Below, piece by piece: positions 45,303-52,300 of a stretch of DNA of 54,830 nucleotides. A program made the translations under genes and the position numbers. The notes under the pieces are model-generated. The model worked only from the letters and a program-made list of their open reading frames with translations. It was not told where the DNA came from and did no database searches. Location of the stretch: NCBI GenBank assembly GCA_964442355.1, contig CAYTZS010000010.1, forward strand, positions 1 through 54,830, read 5' to 3'. The DNA is from UBA6168 sp964442355 (lineage in GTDB: Bacteria; Bacteroidota; Bacteroidia; Chitinophagales; Saprospiraceae). How positions within the stretch are numbered: position 1 is the stretch's first letter; the number at the start of each line of letters is the position of its first letter.

Positions 45303-45782
45303 CTACTCAACAGGCTTCTCAGCCCTACGCCTTGCAGCATAGTTCAATTTCAGCTGGCCGATTTTCCGCAATTGAATTTTTACGTCTTGAACAATACCCA
45401 TGGTAATGTCACCATCTACCCGCAAAGAGGTTGCAATCCTTGTGCGTAGGTTTGGTTGTACCGTCTGTTTGTGGTTTTCAACAAACAGTGGAATGTCTTC
45501 TACACGCTTAAAGGAATCATCCAATTGGATACGAGGCGCTGTTCCATAAATGCTCTGGTAACGCTCCATGGGGCGACCAATGTAAATGAAATGCACCAAA
45601 GATTTTTGTTCAAGTTTTTCTAACTCAGTGGCAAGCGGCACTTGTACTTTCACCTTTAGGTCAGTCTCCCTCATTTTTGTGATTACCATGAAGAAAAACA
45701 GCAAGATGAACACGATATCAGGAAGGGACGCAGTTGAAATCGCTGGCGTAGAGTTCCCACGTTTTTTCTGAAAATGACCCAT
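45303..45782 (-). CDS. ExbD/TolR-family biopolymer transport protein (second copy)
   Basis: A 159-residue bitopic inner-membrane protein. The membrane helix is at about residues 22-36 (SLPDIVFILLFFFMVI) and includes the aspartate that takes part in proton translocation with ExbB/MotA-type partners. The rest is a periplasmic domain. Last gene of the exbB-like, membrane protein, exbD, exbD run on the minus strand, 42 bp after the first ExbD. Paired ExbDs are usual in Bacteroidota and probably form a mixed complex that energises TonB-dependent outer-membrane transport or a related process. Confidence 0.92.
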   Translation of the reverse strand: MGHFQKKRGNSTPAISTASLPDIVFILLFFFMVITKMRETDLKVKVQVPLATELEKLEQKSLVHFIYIGRPMERYQSIYGTAPRIQLDDSFKRVEDIPLFVENHKQTVQPNLRTRIATSLRVDGDITMGIVQDVKIQLRKIGQLKLNYAARRRAEKPVE

Positions 45783-45824
45783 AACTTGTTTAAGTTTAAA
45801 AGGCTTTGAATTGTGGTTACAGGA

Positions 45825-46376
45825 TTATTTGGATTCTTCGCCGTAGGACGTTGACTCAGCCTCAGAAAGAACAAAAGGTATTTTTGCCTTTATCTTATCT
45901 TTCTTAGCTTTTGGCAGGTCTTCGGTGTAATGTTCTCCAAATTGTGCCATTGCTTCTTCATCCCATAGTTCGTTGTAAGCTGCTTTTAACTCGTTGTAAA
46001 CCTCGATGTAAACACCGTACTTAGTACCACGGTCATTTTTCAAGGAGACGATTGCTGCACCTGGAAGTTCTGCCAAATCAGGCTTTTTCTCTGGGTTCAT
46101 GATGAACTCCTTCGCCCTTTCACGCAGTTCCTCAACCTTGGCAGGTTCGCCCCTCACCAAAAGCTGGTTCTGAGCATTCACAAGTACGGTGAACACGTTA
46201 CGGCTATTTATCCGAATATTCTCCGGTGGCTCATTTGACCATTCAGGCAAACGAACAGTGATGCCACGCTCTACATCAATGGTTGTTGTTACCAAGAAAA
46301 ATACCAACAAAAGAAATGCAATGTCCGCCATCGAGCTGGCATTGATTTCAGCTGCTGCTCTTTTTTTATTTGCCAT
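45825..46376 (-). CDS. ExbD/TolR-family biopolymer transport protein (first copy)
   Basis: A 183-residue ExbD-type protein. INASSMADIAFLLLVFFLVT (about residues 11-30) is the membrane helix with the conserved proton-relay aspartate (D19). The periplasmic part includes NVFTVLVNAQNQLLVRGEP, the typical start of the TolR/ExbD domain, and a longer C-terminus than the second copy. Five bases separate its start from the stop of the upstream membrane-protein gene, so they are probably translationally linked. Confidence 0.93.
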   Translation of the reverse strand: MANKKRAAAEINASSMADIAFLLLVFFLVTTTIDVERGITVRLPEWSNEPPENIRINSRNVFTVLVNAQNQLLVRGEPAKVEELRERAKEFIMNPEKKPDLAELPGAAIVSLKNDRGTKYGVYIEVYNELKAAYNELWDEEAMAQFGEHYTEDLPKAKKDKIKAKIPFVLSEAESTSYGEESK

Positions 46377-46381
46377 GACGG

Positions 46382-46870
46382 TTATTGATTTTTAAAATAG
46401 TTCCAGATTTCCAGAATAATGGCAATAGCAAATGAGCCTATGAGCATGATAACTGAGAGCATGAGGCCTCCACCTATCATTTTACTGACACCATCGCTTA
46501 CGGCAAAATTTTGGATAGTGTTGGCTAATGAGCCCGTACCTTTTGCATCAGAAATTGCATAAAGTGCTAAAAATGCAACTATAACTATCCCAAAGCTAAT
46601 GAGGGCTCTTGCAGATGCTTTTGGATTACTTGCAACATTTAGAATTGACAAAACAATTGCGAACAATACTGCAATTACCAACAAGGCAACAGAGATGTAA
46701 AGACCAGCAAGGAAAATTCCCCCCTCTGGAGACGATGCTTGCCTTTCTGTTGGTACTTCAGAGAAAGCCGAAACGCCACTGAGGATAGGTATCAACGAGA
46801 TAACAACACAAACTACAACCAATGCAAAAGCCAAGGTTGGGCCGTGCTTTGCTAAGAATTTATAGGACAT
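46382..46870 (-). CDS. Membrane protein in ExbBD operon, unknown function
   Basis: A 162-residue protein with four membrane segments (about residues 11-31, 53-75, 88-106, 132-154). I know no named family from sequence alone, but a gene with this layout often lies between the ExbB-like and ExbD-like genes in Bacteroidota, so it is probably an accessory subunit of the same complex. It is 12 bp after the ExbB-like gene and 5 bp before the first ExbD gene. Confidence 0.8.
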   Translation of the reverse strand: MSYKFLAKHGPTLAFALVVVCVVISLIPILSGVSAFSEVPTERQASSPEGGIFLAGLYISVALLVIAVLFAIVLSILNVASNPKASARALISFGIVIVAFLALYAISDAKGTGSLANTIQNFAVSDGVSKMIGGGLMLSVIMLIGSFAIAIILEIWNYFKNQ

Positions 46871-46882
46871 AGTTTTTTTGTT

Positions 46883-47689
46883 TTATCTTTTGAAAATATT
46901 GTTGGCAAACAGCATGTCAACAACAGTCACGGATGCTTCTTCCATCTTATTGGTGATGCCATCAATCTTGGACACGATGTAGTTGTAGAACACCTGCATA
47001 ATCATGGCCACGATAAGACCGAATACTGTTGTCAAAAGCGCCACTTTGATACCACCTGCAACGATGGTTGGAGAGATGTCGCCCACTTGCTCAATACGGT
47101 CGAAGGCTTCCACCATCCCGATTACCGTTCCGAAGAACCCAAGCATCGGTGCCAAGGCTATCACCAACGAAATCCAGATGAGTCCTTTTTCCAACAAACC
47201 CATTTGCACGCTGCCATAAGAAACGATGGCTTTTTCAACAGCGTCAGGGCCGTGTGGGGCATTGCGCAGACCTTCGAAAAGGACGCTGGCAGCAGGTCCC
47301 TGCGTAGAACGACAAACTTCCATTGCTCCCTTGACATCTCCGTTTTTCAAGTTGTTGTCAATTTTTGCAAGAAGTTTCTCCGTATTGACGGATGCCAAGT
47401 TGAGCGTGATAACGCGCTCGATGCAAAGTCCCAAGCCCAGAATCAGACAAAAGAGGATAGGAAGCATGAACTCCCACCCACCCTGAATGAACTTTTCCTT
47501 GAACATTTGGATGCCAGTAGCTGCCTCAGCAGGAGCCGCTGGAGCTGCTTCTTCCGTTGCCGGAGCCTCGGTAGGAGCCACCTGTGCAGCAGTATCAGTG
47601 GCCTGTGCAGTGGTGTCTTGGGCACTAACGAGATTAGCACTGAAGGACATCAGGCCGAAGACGAGCAATAGAGCTAATAATTTGCGCAT
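46883..47689 (-). CDS. MotA/TolQ/ExbB family proton channel protein
   Basis: A 268-residue ExbB-like protein. It has a cleavable-looking N-terminal signal (LLALLLVFGLMSFSANLVSA), an Ala/Pro/Glu/Thr-rich periplasmic linker (about 24-62), then the MotA/TolQ/ExbB core: first helix LPILFCLILGLGLCIERVI, a cytoplasmic loop, and the paired helices ISLVIALAPMLGFFGTVIGM and VALLTTVFGLIVAMIMQVF. These carry the threonine-lined proton path. With the ExbDs it should harness the proton motive force for TonB-type transport. First gene of its operon, about 120 bp from tRNA-Ser on the same strand. Confidence 0.93.
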   Translation of the reverse strand: MRKLLALLLVFGLMSFSANLVSAQDTTAQATDTAAQVAPTEAPATEEAAPAAPAEAATGIQMFKEKFIQGGWEFMLPILFCLILGLGLCIERVITLNLASVNTEKLLAKIDNNLKNGDVKGAMEVCRSTQGPAASVLFEGLRNAPHGPDAVEKAIVSYGSVQMGLLEKGLIWISLVIALAPMLGFFGTVIGMVEAFDRIEQVGDISPTIVAGGIKVALLTTVFGLIVAMIMQVFYNYIVSKIDGITNKMEEASVTVVDMLFANNIFKR

Positions 47690-47810
47690 AGTCGTAAGAA
47701 TTTGACGTTTAAAATTAGTTAATCGTAACCTGAAAATTGATTGTGGGAAAGTTCCCGGTTTGTTTGATTTTGAACTCCGTTGTCTTATCCCTCCAGAATT
47801 AAAAATCAGC

Positions 47811-47897
47811 GGAGAGATAGGGATTCGAACCCTAGATACCCTTTTGGAGTATACACACTTTCCAGGCGTGCGCCTTCGACCACTCGGCCATCTCTCC
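47811..47897 (-). tRNA. tRNA-Ser(GGA)
   Basis: An 87-nt class II tRNA on the minus strand. The acceptor stem GGAGAGA/TCTCTCC is perfect, the D arm reads GCCGAGTGGTCGAAGGC, the anticodon arm is CACGC-CTGGAAA-GTGTG with anticodon GGA, a long variable arm follows, and the T loop reads GGTTCGAATCC. The 3' CCA is not encoded. Reads UCC/UCU codons. Confidence 0.97.
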
Positions 47898-48065
47898 GTG
47901 TGTTTGCTTACAACAGAATACTTCCTGCTTCTTTAAGACGCCGCAAAAATTGTAAAAAGAAATAACAATTCAAAAATTTTTAAAAGCGGACAGTTGTTCA
48001 AAATAAATTTGGGACTGGACAGGGCTTCACGAGTTTTAACTCACAGTATGAAAGATGGGGCAAGT

Positions 48066-48878
48066 TTAAGAAAGAGTTGTGTAAGGCAAGATTATTTTTT
48101 TGAAAATATTTTTCGCATTGTTGGTCGTAGTAGTCGCAACATGTTGAATATCAATGCTTTTCAACTCCGCAACCTTATCTGCAACCAACCTGACAAATGC
48201 GCTTTCATTGCGTTTGCCACGGTACGGCACTGGTGCTAAGTACGGGGCATCAGTCTCTAGCACCAGCCACTCAAGAGGAACCTCACTTACTACTTTGTCA
48301 AGGCCAGCATTCTTGAAAGTGACAACACCGCCTATTCCCAACTGGAATCCTAAATCGTGCGCCATTTCAGCCTGCTTTGCTGTGCCAGTGAAACAATGCA
48401 GAATGCCCCGAAGCTGCTCGTCTTTTTCATCTTCGAGGATGTCGAGGATGAGTTCGGTTGACTCACGGGAGTGGATGACGATGGGAAGGTCAAGTTTTTT
48501 TGCCCACGAAATCTGCCGCCGGAACGCTTCAATCTGAATGCCAAGCGTTGTTTTGTCCCAAAACAGGTCAATGCCGATTTCACCAATAGCACAAAATGGT
48601 CGCTTAGCCAGCCATTGTTCCACAATTTCAAGTTCACCCTCAAATCCATCTTTCACAGAGCAAGGGTGGAGCCCCATCATCGCATGGAATTGGCCAGGGT
48701 AGCTAGCCTCAAGCGCCAACATATCGTCAATGACCCTGCTATCAACATTGGGAAGGAAAAAAAGCTCAACACCCGCTACAAATGCCCGCTCAATCATTTC
48801 TTTGCGGTCGTTGTCGAATTCCGGTAAGTAGAGGTGCGTATGCGTGTCAACCAGCGATAATTTCGGATTTTCAATCAT
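48066..48878 (-). CDS. TatD-family metal-dependent hydrolase (DNase)
   Basis: A 270-residue TatD-family protein, cytoplasmic, a metal-dependent 3'-5' exonuclease/hydrolase with a TIM-barrel fold. Metal ligands are visible: the DTHTH motif (D11, H13, H15), GEIGID with E100, H136 in IHSRES, H161 in HCFTG and D210 in LETDAPYLAP. All key residues are present, so it should be active. The ATG at 48878 is supported by the conserved LVDTHTHL ten residues in. About 170 bp separates its end from the tRNA-Ser gene. Confidence 0.95.
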   Translation of the reverse strand: MIENPKLSLVDTHTHLYLPEFDNDRKEMIERAFVAGVELFFLPNVDSRVIDDMLALEASYPGQFHAMMGLHPCSVKDGFEGELEIVEQWLAKRPFCAIGEIGIDLFWDKTTLGIQIEAFRRQISWAKKLDLPIVIHSRESTELILDILEDEKDEQLRGILHCFTGTAKQAEMAHDLGFQLGIGGVVTFKNAGLDKVVSEVPLEWLVLETDAPYLAPVPYRGKRNESAFVRLVADKVAELKSIDIQHVATTTTNNAKNIFKKIILPYTTLS

Positions 48879-49361
48879 TTTTTCAAAAATCTTGGATTGC
48901 AGACAGTTTCGGATTTCCTTATTTTGATATTATTGCCAAGCTGTCAAGAACCGATAAATGGAAGGTGTCATTTTGCAAACTCAGGACAAAAGTAGATGTA
49001 AAAATAACGCCAGAAGCAATATATTTGCGACCGGATTCTACATCTCCTGCACACGTATTTGTACTGTTTCACTGTCTTGCTCATCCAATATGGCCTAAAA
49101 ACAGGCTAAAAGAACACCTTCAACGCAGTTTTTATTTGTCGGTTCTGGCCATTCAAAGGCGCTGAGGCACTTTTGCTTACTTTGCCTGAAAATGTTCTCA
49201 AACTGACATCGGTTTTAAGAACAAAAAGAGATTGAGAAAACTCGCCAGCTTATTTTTGAAGTAATCGGCTGTAAACCAACGGTTAAGGAAATTTTGTGGA
49301 GGCATCACGTTAATCCCGATAGTATCATCATGTTGATTTTCACCATGAATAAACCTCCTTT
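48879..49361. other. Divergent intergenic region upstream of giant C
   Basis: 483 bp between the TatD gene (-) and giant C (+). AT-rich; no RNA gene, clear promoter box or repeat found. A six-codon frame MNKPPL (49345-49365) overlaps the giant C start as ATGA. Confidence 0.55.
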
Positions 49362-52300
49362 ATGAAAAAATGGCTTGAACATTTTGAGCAAACAATGAGC
49401 GAACACATGAATACTTCAAAACTACATTTGCGGTTAGCCAGTGCAGCATTCATGTTGCTGTTTCAATTTGGATTTGTGGCCAACTTGAGCGCCAACCCAT
49501 TTTGCTCGAACCCGTCGTGGCTTCGGCCTTGGGCAGTCAACGCCGGTCAGGATGTCTCCATCTGCAACGGAAGTAGCACACAGTTGCAAGCCTCCGGGGC
49601 AAATAGCTACACTTGGTCGCCATCAATAGGACTTAGTTGCACAAACTGTCCAAACCCTGTCGCAAGTCCTTCTGTGACCACTACCTACTTCGTAATTGGG
49701 GACGATGGCACGGTGGACGATGTTGTGGTAAAGGTTTTTCAGCCTCCTGTGATAGCTAACGTTGAAGTCAACGAGCCAACCGACTGCAACCTGCCGAACG
49801 GCTCCATTGTCGTCACGACATTGGGAATTGACCCCTACGAGTACAGCATTGATGGCGGCACGGTTTGGCAGAACAACGGTGTATTTACCGCATTGCCTCC
49901 TGGCAACTACTCGGTGATGGTGAGTGGAAATAATGGTATTTGTGTGGTAGATGGTGGCAGTTTTGCCTTGACATCCCCACCTACTGCCCAATTGATAAAT
50001 GCACTGGAAGTAGATCCTACTTTTTGCGACGTTGCGAATGGCTCCATCACCATATTGGCATCAGGTGGCATTAGCCCACTTCAGTACAGCATCAATGGTG
50101 GCCAAACTTGGCAAGTGCAGAATAATTTTCAATTGCTCGGTGCTGGCATCTATCAACCCAGGGTGAGAAATGCAAACGGCACCTGCGAAGTCTCTGGCTC
50201 GCCGATTTCACTCTCTGGGTCGCCTGACGAAGCCATCATTGCCGATGTTTTTTCTGCCAGCCCGACCAACTGCGATGAGCAAGATGGCTTGATTACCGTC
50301 ATTGTTTCCAATAGCGGCCCCCAATTTGAATACAGCATTGATGGTGGTACCAATTACCAATCGAGCAATAGCTTTGCTGGACTTGGAGAGGGAGCCTACC
50401 AAGTGCTGGTGCGGCGCACAGATGGCACTTGCCTTGTCAACGGCGGCTTTGTGGAGCTGCTGAGCCAAAACCGCCCGACGATTTACGGGGTGTCGGCAGT
50501 GAACCTGCAAGGCTGTGGCAACCATTCAGGAAACATTACCATAATAGCATACGGGCCGAGCACTCTCCAATTTAGCATAAACGGCGGCACGACTTGGCAC
50601 AATTCCAATATATTCTCAAACTTACCTGCCAGCACCTACAATATTGGGGTGAGAAACAGCGATGGAACTTGCGAAACTTTTGGAGGCACATTCACACTGA
50701 CCCAGCCTGCCCCGCCTCTAATCACCAATATCACGTCTTTAAATCCAACTGCCTGCGGCCTAACGAACGGCTCCATTCAAATCACTGCAACCGGGCTTGG
50801 GCTTTTGGAGTACAGCATTAACGGTGGTGCATCCTGGCAGTCTTCTTCTACTTTCAACAATTTGGCCGAAGGCAGCTACCAAGTGTGGGTGCGTTTCGTT
50901 GGGGGAGGGTGTCCTGTGGGTTACAGCGCTAATCCAGTTGTACTGGATGCGCCGGGCAACCCACCAAACATCAGTGCAGTCAACGTGACCCAACCGACCA
51001 TTTGCGGTGTGCCCAACGGAGTCATCACCATTTTGGCAAGCGGGAGCGGACCGCTCACGTACAGCAACAACGGTGGCATCAGTTTTCAAACTGCCAATGT
51101 TTTCAACAACTTGGGAGCTGGCAATTACCCTATCGTGGTGGCCATTTCCGGTGGTAGCTGCTCTACCTCGGGCAATGCAACGCTGGTTTACAGTGGCTGC
51201 ACCGATACCGTTCAGGTGAACATTCCAATGGCAGGCACAACTGACTACTGCATTGAACCAGCCATTTTCAACAATTTGGGAAACATCACGGCGGCGGGTT
51301 TTTGTAGTCAGGGGAGCCCCCAAACAGTTTTGGCGCTGGGCATCAATCAGAACTGCGTCAGCTTGGCGCCAGCCCCCGGGTTCGTTGGTGTTTCACCTGA
51401 CTTGATTTGCACAGTTCATTGTTTCAACAACAGCACGACCATTTGCGACACAACCTATTTGCTGGTAAACGTACTGGGTTTGGTGGACTGTAACCCCGTT
51501 TTCATGGAGGACACAGTGACATTGCCATACTCCGGCAACCCAACGAATTACTGCGTACCCGTGCCGCTGACGAACTTGCTGGGCTACGAGCTTTACCTCA
51601 ACGGAACGCCGCTGGTCAACCCCTTTGCCTGTGACTATGAGCCAACCACGGCCTATTCTTACACCTCGTTGCCGGGAGCTGGGTTCAGCGGGCCATATTC
51701 ACTCGATGCTTGGGTGGTGAACAGCAACACGTACGCTGGTTTCTTCAATAATGCCAACGAACTGCTCGCTTTGATGCTCACTTTCGACCCAAGTGGCAAC
51801 TGGCAAATCAACACGACCACTGGCCTGATTCACGGTGGCAATCCAAATGCAACTTACGGCGACATGCAGGTGACGCACTTGCCAAGTGGCTCACAATCGG
51901 ACCTCACTCCGAATACCACTTTGCTTCCAACTGGTTTCACGGTTGGGTTGAGCAGCCCCGGCATTTCTGTTTTGATTGTCGAAAACCCGGCAGACGGTTG
52001 TGCAGATACGTTGTACATCAACGCAACACTGACGCCGACCGTAACGGACACCGTGTTCTTGACCACCACGGTCAACACATCCACCCCCATCACCTGCCTG
52101 AGTGGCAGCGAGTTGCCGGGCGGTACGATTGTGAACGTGGGGTATTGCGGTGACCCCGATTTTGGCGTTGCTCCGTGGACTACTCCCAACTGTGTTTTTT
52201 ACGTTCCCAACCTCAATTTTGCAGGGCAAGATGCATTTTGCATGGTCGCTTGCGATGGCGGCTTCCCCCAAGTTTGCGATACCACTTACTTCGTGGTGAA

